The translations under genes were made by a program, and so were the position numbers. Under the pieces are notes generated by a model that saw only the letters and a program-made list of their open reading frames with translations, did not search any database and was not told the DNA's origin. This document shows, piece after piece, positions 1-7,018 of a stretch of 11,354 nt of DNA (position 1 is the stretch's first letter; every line of letters begins with the position of its first letter). Source of the DNA: Methanoregulaceae archaeon (lineage in GTDB: Archaea; Halobacteriota; Methanomicrobia; Methanomicrobiales; Methanospirillaceae); NCBI GenBank assembly GCA_025453715.1, contig JALOPT010000039.1, forward strand, positions 1-11,354, given 5' to 3'.

Positions 1-1106
1 TCGTCTGCATTCAGTGCCATGTAGTTGACGAGGCCGTCAGGATCATAGCTCTCGATGTCGGCAAAGTCGAAGAGGACCTTGTTATTTGCACGACAATAGG
101 CACGAATCTGCTCGTTTCGCTGGTTTAAGTTCCCGTTGACACCTGTTCCGACAAGGTGTCCTGTCATGTAAACGAATTTTACACCCGGATAGTCCAGCTC
201 AAGCTGGTTCATCAGGGTCAGGTAGGTATTGATGTTTGCTTCAGAGGTATCTGCCTGTCCGCACCAGGACCACATAACAACGTTCACATCAGGATGTGAA
301 TTCAGGTAATTTCTCGTTGCTGTTGCCCAGGAGGTATAATCGGGATTCCCAAGATCACTCGCACCCGGGAAGGGGGAGTCACGGAGATCAAGTGCCCCAC
401 CGGAGCCACCGTTGTTCCACCGGTACAGAGTGCCCCCGTTAGGAGCGTTTGCAAATGTGGTAAGCCCTGTCATACCATCGGTAATCTGGCTTCCATGTGA
501 TGTGTGCCCGTAGGCAATATGTAATATTGATTTTGACTGTTCAATTGCTGATTCTGGTACTAATGTTAATCGTTGTAGTGTTGCATTGTTATGGTCTGCG
601 ATTATGGGCTGCCCCTGCACAGGGGGTACATTTACGGTAAAAGTACCTGCCTCGACAGTCGGGGTCAGCCGTGTATCGACATCATCATTCATTCTTAATA
701 CAGTCACTGTTACCGTCGTTGAACCTGCTTTCAGGCTCCGGAGGGTAACGGTAGCGAGGGGGATCGACGTGGCACCATCCTGCACTTGTTCATTCAGGTC
801 CGCAGCCTTCAGATAACAGGAACCTGAAGGGAAGGTCGAATTTTCTTTCAGCGTTACCCAGGCAGGGAATGATACCCCGGTAATTTCGGCAACCGTGGGA
901 TCACTCAGGTTTACCGTGCAACTGTAGCCTGACAGACCGGCAGGAGCGGCATCGTAAACAAGATTTACTGATGCCGTACTACCGATTGCAGTCACCTGGC
1001 CGTTTCCTACGCTGATGACGTCTGCAGCCGCTGCACAGATTAGCAGCGACAGGCATACCATCACCAGTGCGATTATTGAAATTTTTTTCACAGATTTCAC
1101 TTCCAT
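1..1106 (-). CDS. Secreted cohesin-like / SGNH-like hydrolase protein (3' part outside window)
   Basis: The frame is open from ATG 1106 to the left edge (368 residues visible), so the C-terminus is missing. Residues 1-28 form a signal peptide (basic MEVKSVKK, hydrophobic core, AAA-like cleavage site). About 29-160 is a beta-rich region resembling the cohesin-like modules of methanogen surface proteins (VSVGNGQVTAIGSTASVNLV near its start; paired TVTV and FTVNV strands near its end). From about 190 a second domain carries GHTSHGSQ (near 200), NNGGSGGALDLRD, VVMWSWCGQ and FVYMTGHLVG; I recall these from secreted SGNH-like proteins whose activity is unproven. The ATG has no clear SD. GTG 1091 has GGAAGTGA five bases upstream and would give the same M/VKK start as its neighbours, so it may be the true start. 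The gene lies about 210 bp downstream of the dockerin genes on the same strand. Coding status is certain; cohesin assignment is likely; hydrolase activity is inferred. Confidence 0.85.
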   Translation of the reverse strand, partial: MEVKSVKKISIIALVMVCLSLLICAAAADVISVGNGQVTAIGSTASVNLVYDAAPAGLSGYSCTVNLSDPTVAEITGVSFPAWVTLKENSTFPSGSCYLKAADLNEQVQDGATSIPLATVTLRSLKAGSTTVTVTVLRMNDDVDTRLTPTVEAGTFTVNVPPVQGQPIIADHNNATLQRLTLVPESAIEQSKSILHIAYGHTSHGSQITDGMTGLTTFANAPNGGTLYRWNNGGSGGALDLRDSPFPGASDLGNPDYTSWATATRNYLNSHPDVNVVMWSWCGQADTSEANINTYLTLMNQLELDYPGVKFVYMTGHLVGTGVNGNLNQRNEQIRAYCRANNKVLFDFADIESYDPDGLVNYMALNAD

Positions 1107-1315
1107 TGGTTTAATTGTGGTAATTTCCGCACTACGGGGGCCGGATTTCCGGTTAACCGTACTGCATCCGGATAATTCCGGCAGATCTTCCTTTTTGCAT
1201 TCATGTGGCGGTCCGCAACGCTGGTGATACCTGCCGGTACCAAACGAATGATCAGGGGCAGCCACCGTATCACCAGCATTGTTACAGGAATTTTTTTCGT
1301 AAATATCCGGGACAT
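1097..1315 (-). CDS. Possible small basic protein in the spacer between secreted-protein genes
   Basis: This 72-codon frame fills the spacer between the dockerin gene (stop at 1320) and the cohesin-like gene, overlapping the latter's ATG by 10 bases. It begins MSRIFTKKIP, has a mildly hydrophobic stretch (VTMLVIRWLPLIIRLVPAG) and ends in a basic, proline-containing tail. GGGAG, formed by the last codons of the upstream dockerin, lies about 10 bases before the ATG, the same geometry that drives the 2498 start. I recognise no family. It could equally be a non-coding leader of the cohesin-like gene. Low confidence. Confidence 0.22.
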   Translation of the reverse strand: MSRIFTKKIPVTMLVIRWLPLIIRLVPAGITSVADRHMNAKRKICRNYPDAVRLTGNPAPVVRKLPQLNQWK

Positions 1316-1319
1316 CAAT

Positions 1320-2498
1320 TTACAACTCCCTGAAAAGCATCACAATGTCCTGAAACCCGATTGCGCCGTTTTGATTGAAATCAAAGGCTGAAACAGGCTC
1401 GTTGTCTGCAATCCAGTCGATATTTTTGAAAAATTGGACCACATCGCTGAACCCGGCCTCGCCGTTGCCATTCAGGTCTTCATACAGACCGTCAAGATCG
1501 GGATCGGTTGGAGGGGCAGTGCTGCCCGGAAGAGCAACTACATTTATTATCGTACCCACCTGTCCGGAGTCCTGACCGATCATTAATGAGGTGGAATCAA
1601 CCGCTTCAAAGTCAGACCCCTTCACCTGTGCCAGGGTATGAAGTGCATCATTGTCCCACCGGTCATCCGGACTACCGGTAATAAACCAGGCCCCCCCGTT
1701 ATCGCTGAGAATCATCCCGTATTTTTTCAGGGCGTTGAGTACGACCCGTGCCTGGTATGGATAACCGGACGTATCAAATGAGGCTTTCAGCCTGAACCTC
1801 TGTCCCATTGGCGGGTACGACGGGTCAGTAATACTCGATGCATAATGACGGCCGGGCCAGACATATGCCTTCAGGGTCCGCGGGGCAGTAAACCGGATTG
1901 CGTGGGTAATTTCCCCGTTTGCTACTTCATCGTAGCGGACGAGACCGGGGAGGATTGCAAGACCTGCAGCATCCGCCGAAGTCCATCCCGCGGGCCGGAG
2001 CTGGTACCCTTCAAGGTTAAAAACTGCCCCGGAGCCAGCGTGCCACGACCCGTCGGGCTGTTTTTCAGCCGCATACAGCTCGTATAACACCTTCTCATCC
2101 CGCTGGATGATGAGCATGTGGCGGTCACCTTCACCGGTACTGCCACCTTCAATCAGTGGATTTGCCGGGATGGGATAAGGCCCGGGATCACTTTCATCGT
2201 CATATTCGAACGTGACGGTTGTTTTTGTTACAGAATTATTGACAATGTTAAATGGTATTCCCATGGGGGCCCCTTCATAAAGGCCCGAGCCAAAATCCGG
2301 GTGAAGCGGTGATGCTGCCCCGATCCTTGTTACATAACTGGCAGAATTCGGGTCAACCGGTAATGTATCTGCAGGGGTATTCCATACATGGTCCGGGGGG
2401 AAAATTCCTACCCCGCTGATTTCCGAAGCTGGAACTCCCCAGATAAGAACGAATGCGAGTGTTATTGTAACAATAAACAGCCGGATTGTCTTCTTCAT
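1320..2498 (-). CDS. Secreted dockerin protein with a conserved domain of unknown function
   Basis: A 392-residue exported protein. Residues 1-25 are a signal peptide (MKKTIRLF, then a hydrophobic core). About 27-325 is one domain starting IFPPDHVWNTPADTLPVDP, with GSGLYEGAPMGIPF, SDPGPYPIP, RPAGWTSADAAGLAILPGLV and YPPMGQRFRLKA. I recall the same motif order in secreted bacterial and archaeal proteins of unknown function. About 332-392 is a dockerin with two calcium-loop-like repeats, DPDLDGLYEDLNGNGE and FDFNQNGAIGFQD. The start is ATG 2498: AAGGAG (2509-2514) sits 10 bases upstream and overlaps the end of the preceding gene, only 4 bp away, so the pair is probably translationally coupled. 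Dockerins bind cohesins, and a cohesin-like protein is encoded next downstream. Coding and dockerin calls are firm; the function of the main domain is unknown. Confidence 0.92.
   Translation of the reverse strand: MKKTIRLFIVTITLAFVLIWGVPASEISGVGIFPPDHVWNTPADTLPVDPNSASYVTRIGAASPLHPDFGSGLYEGAPMGIPFNIVNNSVTKTTVTFEYDDESDPGPYPIPANPLIEGGSTGEGDRHMLIIQRDEKVLYELYAAEKQPDGSWHAGSGAVFNLEGYQLRPAGWTSADAAGLAILPGLVRYDEVANGEITHAIRFTAPRTLKAYVWPGRHYASSITDPSYPPMGQRFRLKASFDTSGYPYQARVVLNALKKYGMILSDNGGAWFITGSPDDRWDNDALHTLAQVKGSDFEAVDSTSLMIGQDSGQVGTIINVVALPGSTAPPTDPDLDGLYEDLNGNGEAGFSDVVQFFKNIDWIADNEPVSAFDFNQNGAIGFQDIVMLFREL
1354..1433 (-). repeat. Dockerin-coding repeat, copy 1 (identical to 2537-2616)
   Basis: These 80 bases inside the dockerin of the 1320-2498 gene are identical, silent sites included, to 2537-2616 in the neighbouring gene. 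Similarity continues on both sides with scattered differences, across the whole dockerin. Confidence 0.95.
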
Positions 2499-2502
2499 CG
2501 GG

Positions 2503-4650
2503 TTATAACTCCTTAAAGAGCATTACGATATCCTGGAACCCGATTGCGCCGTTTTGATTGAAATCAAAGGCTGAAACAGGCTCGTTGTCTGCAATCCAGT
2601 CGATATTTTTGAAAAACAGGACCACGTCGCTGAACCCCGCCTCACCGTTGCCATTCAGGTCTTCATACAGGCCGTCGTGGTCCGGGTCAGTTGGCGGGTT
2701 TGTAAGGCCGGGTAACGGGGGCAGGACTACCACGTGGGAGAACTTCTGAATACGGCTGTTACCCATATCAGAGACATACACATTGTTGCTCTGGTCTATT
2801 GCGATGCCATTCGGGTTTGTGAACTGGCCATTGCCGTTCCCAAGGGATCCAAACTGGCCCACATATGTCCCATCCGGCTCAAATACCTGGACCCGGCCAC
2901 CTCCCCAGTCAGCGACGTACACCTTGCCACTGGTATCAAATGCGATACCTTCCGGGAAGTCGAACTGGCCCTCACCGGTCCCTGCAGACCCCCACTGGGT
3001 AATGTAGGTACCGTACGGGTCGAATACCTGGACACGGTTGTTGTTCCCATCAGTTACAAAGACATCCCCGTTTCCGTTTATCGCAATATCCACCGGGTAA
3101 TCGAACGTGCCTTCCGTGCTACCGTATGAGCCCCATTTTCTTACATAGGTACCATCCGGGCTGAAAACCTGGACCCGGTAGTTCAGACCGTCACAGACAT
3201 ACAAATATCCGCTGCTGTTGATTGCAATTCCCCTCGGGTGGCTGACCTGGCCGTCACCGGACCCCTGTGATCCCCACTGGGTGACATATGCCCCGTCCTG
3301 GTCAAATACCTGGATTCGATTATTATCCCAGTCTGAAACGTACACCTTGCCATCCTTGCCGACAGCGATACCTTTCGGATAATTGAACTGGCTCATACCG
3401 CTGCCTTTGGAGCCCCACTGGGTTACGTACACCCCTTCCGGGGTAAACTCCTGGATACGGTGGTTGTAGGTATCAGTGATGAATACATTCCCATTACTGT
3501 TCACGGCGATGTCAAAAGGAGAAATAAACTGGCCGTTGCCATTTCCACCCGCACCCCACTGGGTAACATACAGCCCGGACCCGGTAAATTTCTGGATGCG
3601 GTTATTATAGCTGTCCGATACCAGTACATCACCCGCAGGATTGGTGGTAATACCGTAGGGAAGGTTAAACTGGCTGTTGCCGGTACCTTCAGTTCCCCAC
3701 CGGGTGATGAACTCCCCGGCCTCGGAGAATTTCTGGATGCGGTTGTTGTAGGTGTCAGCAACATAGACATTCCCCAGTTTGTCTGCGACAAGGTCCAGGG
3801 GATAATTAAGCTGGCCATCCCCGCTACCTGAAGAACCCCACTGCCTTACAAATACACCGTCTGGGGTAAATACCTGGACCAGGTTATTCCCGTAATCCGC
3901 AACAAACAGGTACCCAGTGGAGTTTGTCGAAATCCCGGTAGGATAGGCAAAGAAGCCGTTGCCACCAGGCCACCCCCATGATCCCCACTGCCCGATATAT
4001 TGTCCTGATGGAGAGAATACCTGGATACGGTTGTTTGACGTGTCTGCAACATACAGGTAACCGCTGCTATTCACCGTTATCCCGATGGGTGCATCAAACT
4101 GGCCATCCCCGGTCCCGTATGACCCCCACTGGGTAACATATTCCCCGGCAGGATCAAACACTTCGACCCGGTTGTTGTCCTTATCGACTGCATACAGGTA
4201 CCCGCTACTGTTAACGGCAATACCTGCAATTTCTGCAAACTGGCCATTCCCAGTCCCGTATGACCCAAATTTTGAAAGGAATGATCCATCGGGTGCGAAT
4301 TTCCATATGCTGAAACTGGCATCGTCTGATGCGAAAATGTTACCTGCACTGTCCGTGGTAATACCCCATGGCAGATTGAGTCCTGCTGTTGCAGGAACTG
4401 CCCACTGGAAGATATAATCTCCATTCACGGCAGGAATACTCGTTGACCTGCCGGACGGGACAGGGGTAGCAGGGAAAGTCATGGCATGCGGGCCACTCAG
4501 ATCTTCCCCGTCACCGGGTGAACCTCCCAGGTTAACCGGTTTAAGAACTGAAACCGGGGCATCTCCCAAATTAGTTGCCATTACACCTGTTGCTGATATA
4601 CAGACCAATAACAGCAGGAAGGCCAGGACAGTTACAAAGATTTTTTTCAT
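2503..4650 (-). CDS. Secreted 12-blade NHL-repeat propeller protein with C-terminal dockerin
   Basis: A 715-residue exported protein. Residues 1-26 are a signal peptide (MKKIFVTVLAFLLLLVC). After a short linker come 12 NHL repeats of about 47 residues, spanning roughly 70-640, each with the pattern GI-x-NSSGYLYVADTxNNRIQVF followed by YVTQWGSxGxGxGQF. Twelve blades fit two six-bladed beta-propellers, usually protein- or carbohydrate-binding scaffolds. A PPLPGLTNPPTDPD linker leads into a dockerin (about 655-715) with loops DPDHDGLYEDLNGNGE and FDFNQNGAIGFQD. The frame extends upstream to GTG 4659. ATG 4650 is preferred because it gives the MKK signal-peptide start of the neighbouring proteins and has CGTGAT four bases upstream. 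It is the first gene of the minus-strand run, with a TATA-like box about 50 bp upstream and the next gene 4 bp downstream. Likely a surface recognition subunit held by cohesin-dockerin binding (inference). Confidence 0.95.
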   Translation of the reverse strand: MKKIFVTVLAFLLLLVCISATGVMATNLGDAPVSVLKPVNLGGSPGDGEDLSGPHAMTFPATPVPSGRSTSIPAVNGDYIFQWAVPATAGLNLPWGITTDSAGNIFASDDASFSIWKFAPDGSFLSKFGSYGTGNGQFAEIAGIAVNSSGYLYAVDKDNNRVEVFDPAGEYVTQWGSYGTGDGQFDAPIGITVNSSGYLYVADTSNNRIQVFSPSGQYIGQWGSWGWPGGNGFFAYPTGISTNSTGYLFVADYGNNLVQVFTPDGVFVRQWGSSGSGDGQLNYPLDLVADKLGNVYVADTYNNRIQKFSEAGEFITRWGTEGTGNSQFNLPYGITTNPAGDVLVSDSYNNRIQKFTGSGLYVTQWGAGGNGNGQFISPFDIAVNSNGNVFITDTYNHRIQEFTPEGVYVTQWGSKGSGMSQFNYPKGIAVGKDGKVYVSDWDNNRIQVFDQDGAYVTQWGSQGSGDGQVSHPRGIAINSSGYLYVCDGLNYRVQVFSPDGTYVRKWGSYGSTEGTFDYPVDIAINGNGDVFVTDGNNNRVQVFDPYGTYITQWGSAGTGEGQFDFPEGIAFDTSGKVYVADWGGGRVQVFEPDGTYVGQFGSLGNGNGQFTNPNGIAIDQSNNVYVSDMGNSRIQKFSHVVVLPPLPGLTNPPTDPDHDGLYEDLNGNGEAGFSDVVLFFKNIDWIADNEPVSAFDFNQNGAIGFQDIVMLFKEL
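2537..2616 (-). repeat. Dockerin-coding repeat, copy 2 (identical to 1354-1433)
   Basis: Second copy of the identical 80-base dockerin segment. The main domains of the two host proteins are unrelated, so the similarity is confined to the dockerin module. Confidence 0.95.
2740..4400 (-). repeat. Twelve in-frame NHL coding repeats of about 141 bp
   Basis: The NHL blades form a coding tandem repeat with a period near 141 bp (47 codons). At DNA level the copies are diverged, with recurrent words such as ccccactgggt and ctggatacggttgtt. This differs from the adjacent 86-bp array, whose copies are far more alike and whose period is not a multiple of three. Confidence 0.85.
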
Positions 4651-4698
4651 CCATATCACGCTCTTTTTACCTTAATTTCCTGAATTCTGGTATAAGGG

Positions 4699-4707
4699 CT
4701 ATAAATT
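4699..4707 (-). promoter_or_regulatory. TATA-like box for the NHL/dockerin operon
   Basis: On the minus strand the sequence reads GGAATTTATAGCCC; a start about 25 bases downstream would fall near 4675 and give a leader of about 25 bases before ATG 4650. The same bases read CTATAAATT on the plus strand, so the box could also serve the structured element starting near 4730. Motif and spacing only. Confidence 0.45.
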
Positions 4708-4727
4708 CCGCCCTTGCAATGTTTTAT

Positions 4728-4876
4728 CTCCGGTGCGTCTGCACCGGCACTGTTCGTCATCCGGTACATCATGCAGGTACGACCTGCCGAAGATGCCTGT
4801 GCTATCCAGCCCGATGACCGGATGATCCCAGGGAATCCTCCCATTAACCCGCCTTTCATTTGTTTCGTTTTTTAAA
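4728..4876 (+). ncRNA. Candidate structured non-coding RNA
   Basis: No convincing protein is encoded here, yet stems are dense. A perfect 7-bp stem with a four-base loop lies at 4730-4747 (CCGGTGC-gtct-GCACCGG). At 4757-4770 / 4813-4825, TCATCCGGT plus CATC pairs with GATG plus ACCGGATGA, 13 bp with a single bulged A. Enclosed in it is a perfect 6-bp hairpin (GCAGGT-acg-ACCTGC, 4773-4787). On the plus strand CTATAAATT (4699-4707) is about 25 bases upstream of the first stem, and a T-rich tract ending in TTTTTT (4855-4873) follows, as for a short transcript of about 145 bases. I recognise no known RNA family. It could instead be DNA-level structure, or be transcribed from the other strand. Confidence 0.4.
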
Positions 4877-4945
4877 ACCTCCCCGATTATTGACTTTTTA
4901 ATACCCGGCCACATCCACCGGCAATCCAGGAGACGGATTATCGAC

Positions 4946-5668
4946 AGCCAGGGCTGGAGTTTCCTTCTTTTCAGGACCTCCATTTCCAGGGCTGAATCCT
5001 TTTACAGCCGGTTGTCTGACCTGGGCTCTACAGCCAGGGCTAGAGTTTCCTTCTCTTCAGGACCTCCATTTCCAGGGCTGAATCCTTTTACAGCCGGTTG
5101 TCTGACCTGGGCTCTATAGCATGGGCTAGAGTTTCCTTCTTTTCAGGACCTCCATTTCCAGGGCTGAATCCTTTTACAGCCGGTTGTCTGACCTGGGCTC
5201 TATAGCATGGGCTAGAGTTTCCTTCTCTTCAGGACCTCCATTTCCAGGGCTGAATCCTTTTATAGCCGGTTGTCTGACCTGGGCTCTATAGCCTGGGCTA
5301 GAATTGCCTTCCTTTCGGGACCTCCAGTTCCATGGCTGAATCCTTTTACAGCCGGTTTTCTGACCTGGGCTCTATAGCCTGGGCTAGAGTTGCCTTCTCT
5401 TCAGGACCTCCAGTTCCATGGCTGAATCCTTTTACAGCCGGTTATCTGACCTGGGCTCTATAGCCTGGGCCAGAGTTGCCTTCTCTTCAGGACCTCCAGT
5501 TCCATGGCTGAATCCTTTTACAGCCGGTTATCTGACCTGGGCTCTATAGCCTGGGCCAGAGTTGCCTTCCTTTCGGGACCTCCAGTTCCATGGCTGAATC
5601 CTTTTACAGCCGCTTGTCTGACCTTGGCTCTACAGCCTGGGCTAGAGTTGCCTTCTCTTCAGGACCTC
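4946..5668. repeat. Tandem array of eight 86-bp units plus partial units
   Basis: The unit beginning (A/G)GGACCTCC recurs at 4973, 5059, 5145, 5231, 5317, 5403, 5489 and 5575, always 86 bases apart. A ninth, truncated start lies at 5661, and a partial unit end precedes 4973 (from about 4946). Copies differ by a few substitutions and no length change. Units 1-4 carry CATTTCCAGGGCTG and units 5-8 CAGTTCCATGGCTG; adjacent copies 2/3 and 6/7 are almost identical, a sign of local unequal exchange. Since 86 is not a multiple of three and frames are interrupted, it is not a protein repeat. Each unit keeps two potential stems: GGCTG/CAGCC around a 10-base loop, and CTCT..AGC/GCT..AGAG (weaker in units 6-7). 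It lies between the candidate ncRNA and the broken-dockerin gene. Function unknown. Confidence 0.97.
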
Positions 5669-5750
5669 ACGGGCCCTCGTTACCACCAGTATCCCCCAGG
5701 GAACAGGTTTATCGATAACCCAGGCTAAACTACCGTTTTTTTACTGATTA
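5669..5750. other. Spacer between the 86-bp array and the dockerin remnant
   Basis: No gene. TAACCCAGGCT (5716-5726) is nearly complementary to AGCCTGGGCTA in the last repeat unit, and a run of seven T follows at 5735-5741. If the array is transcribed on the plus strand this could be its end. Weak evidence. Confidence 0.25.
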
Positions 5751-5828
5751 CTATGATCCTCCATTTCCCTCTACTACAATTACGATATCCTGAAAACCAA
5801 TTCCTCCTTTATTTTCGAAATCGAATCC
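5751..5828 (-). pseudogene. Out-of-frame dockerin remnant
   Basis: Read in the frame that stops at TAG 5751, this stretch gives GFDFENKGGIGFQDIVIVV followed by a short tail. That matches the second dockerin loop of the neighbouring genes (FDFNQNGAIGFQDIVMLF). The preceding gene reaches its own dockerin start (GPDNDGLVEN) in another frame and runs past this motif as nonsense. About 30 residues of the dockerin middle are missing, so a deletion that was not a multiple of three probably removed them and shifted the frame. Confidence 0.8.
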
Positions 5829-6460
5829 GACTCGTTTTCCACAAGCCCGTCATTATCCGGACCGGCAGGGGGACTGGTGCAGCTGGGAAGTGATGCAGAT
5901 ATTGTCGCAATTGCAAATTCCTGGCAATTAATTCTTTCAATTCCTGTTGAGTATCTGTAGGAGGTTGGCACCGTTCCCGTGCTCCTGCTGAGTCCTGATA
6001 TGGCATCGAACCGGTGGGTATCACTACCCGTTACCCGGATATTCACCTGACGCAGGGGGAAGCCCTCCCGGGTCCCCCGGCTTCCCATCCGAGCCCTGGT
6101 TCTGATATACTCCATCTGAATGGCAATAGAGTCGGGGGCATCCCGAATTGTATGTGCCTCCATCCACCACTCTGCACAATAATACCGGTGGAGTCCCGGG
6201 TTCCAGGCAAGGGTCCGGGTTTCGCACGCACTCACTACCACCATGGGAATCTCCTTCTGATTTGTATGGTTCGCAGCAACCATTACGTGCGGGAACCTGT
6301 CCCGGGAGTTGGCAGCTGACCGTTGACAATCGTTCCTGTCAAAATTGCCGCTCACCATAGGACCAGTTCTATCCCTGACAGGATCTTCCGCTATTATTGC
6401 CTGCGTCCCGAATATGATAGAGGAGGCCAGCAATAACAAATGTTTTATCACTTTTTTCAC
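5780..6460 (-). CDS. Secreted protein of unknown function with a broken C-terminal dockerin
   Basis: 226 codons. Residues 1-24 are a signal peptide (MKKVIKHLLLLASSII, then IIA before the likely cleavage). The body (about 25-195) has no motif I recognise; it contains NDCQRSAANSRDRFPHVMVA, VVSACETRTLAW, YYCAEWWMEAH, VNIRVTGSDTHRFDAISGLS and YSTGIERINCQEFAIATISA, with several cysteines that could form disulphides outside the cell. The end, PPAGPDNDGLVEN, is a dockerin start, after which the frame departs from the dockerin pattern and stops at 5780. The start is GTG 6460: AAGGTGATC lies four bases upstream, the best ribosome site in the window. Expression and export look intact, but cohesin binding is probably lost unless the frame is restored. 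Confidence 0.7.
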   Translation of the reverse strand: MKKVIKHLLLLASSIIFGTQAIIAEDPVRDRTGPMVSGNFDRNDCQRSAANSRDRFPHVMVAANHTNQKEIPMVVVSACETRTLAWNPGLHRYYCAEWWMEAHTIRDAPDSIAIQMEYIRTRARMGSRGTREGFPLRQVNIRVTGSDTHRFDAISGLSRSTGTVPTSYRYSTGIERINCQEFAIATISASLPSCTSPPAGPDNDGLVENESDSISKIKEELVFRIS

Positions 6461-6464
6461 GGGA

Positions 6465-6473
6465 GATCACCTT
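6465..6473 (-). promoter_or_regulatory. Strong archaeal ribosome binding site deciding a GTG start
   Basis: AAGGTGATC on the minus strand, four bases before GTG 6460, is a close match to the archaeal anti-16S consensus and fixes the start of the broken-dockerin gene. Confidence 0.75.
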
Positions 6474-6596
6474 CAATTACCCTGTTTGGGCATGTCAACC
6501 TGTAACATGCTAGACTGGATGTTGAGTTATTATTAAGGTAAGTAATCCGCCAAACGCTCCGTTTAAATGATAGAACCGGGTGGATCTACCATTCAA

Positions 6597-6688
6597 GTAT
6601 GCATACAGATCCCCTGATGCATTACGATAATGTATACCGATAAGATCACCTATTGTCGTAACCTATTATAATAATTATCATTATTGGT
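6597..6688. promoter_or_regulatory. Cluster of palindromes upstream of the broken-dockerin gene
   Basis: Within 92 bases there is a perfect 10-bp palindrome GTATGCATAC (6597-6606); arms TTACGATAA (6622-6630) and TTGTCGTAA (6653-6661) matching at 8 of 9 positions; and an AT-rich imperfect palindrome at 6661-6688 centred on AATT (22 of 28 positions symmetric). This may be a regulatory region or part of an RNA. No gene is visible in 6474-6929. Confidence 0.35.
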
Positions 6689-6929
6689 AGTAAGATCAGG
6701 ATGGGGGGGCAGACACCTGGCAAATTTTTTTTCGGGAATAAGCGTACCAGACTCAGTTCGTCCCTTCAACAGGGCTATCCGCTAGACATTGTTGTGTGAT
6801 CATACAAGACCAATTACGATCTGTTGCTGGAGGGCTGGGACAGTATAACAGGAGCATAATCCCCTGGGCCCGGAAACAGGTGTATTTTTGAACACTGCCA
6901 GGCAAAATCCAGATTTACAGGCTCAATAA

Positions 6930-7007
6930 ACCAGCGTAAAGAACAGACTGGAAGAAACCCGCCGGCAATGGTGCAATATTCCAGGCAGGTATCATCATGT
7001 ATCGCAG
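6930..7007 (+). pseudogene. Possible relic of a sensor-kinase linker
   Basis: The plus-strand frame gives NRLEETRRQWCNI at about 6942-6980, followed in a shifted frame by FQAG. LEETRRQW-x-x-IFQA is the kind of helix that precedes a PAS domain in methanogen sensor kinases. A one- or two-base change would separate the halves. Nothing convincing follows, and the neighbouring PAS debris lies on the opposite strand, so chance cannot be excluded. Confidence 0.2.
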
Positions 7008-7018
7008 GTGACGTGTGG

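Noticed and set aside
2734..4424. Several antisense frames over the NHL repeats
   Set aside because: Their periodic sequence mirrors the NHL coding repeat on the minus strand.
4699..4983. Minus-strand frame of 94 codons upstream of the NHL gene
   Set aside because: Crosses the stem-rich element and a TATA-like box; low-complexity basic sequence without a recognisable domain or SD.
4946..5668. CRISPR array
   Set aside because: Units are contiguous near-identical 86-bp copies with no variable spacers, and no cas genes are seen.
5504..5728. Open frame of 74 codons across the 86-bp repeats
   Set aside because: It reads the same repeat in successive frames because 86 is not a multiple of three; no SD and no conserved pattern.
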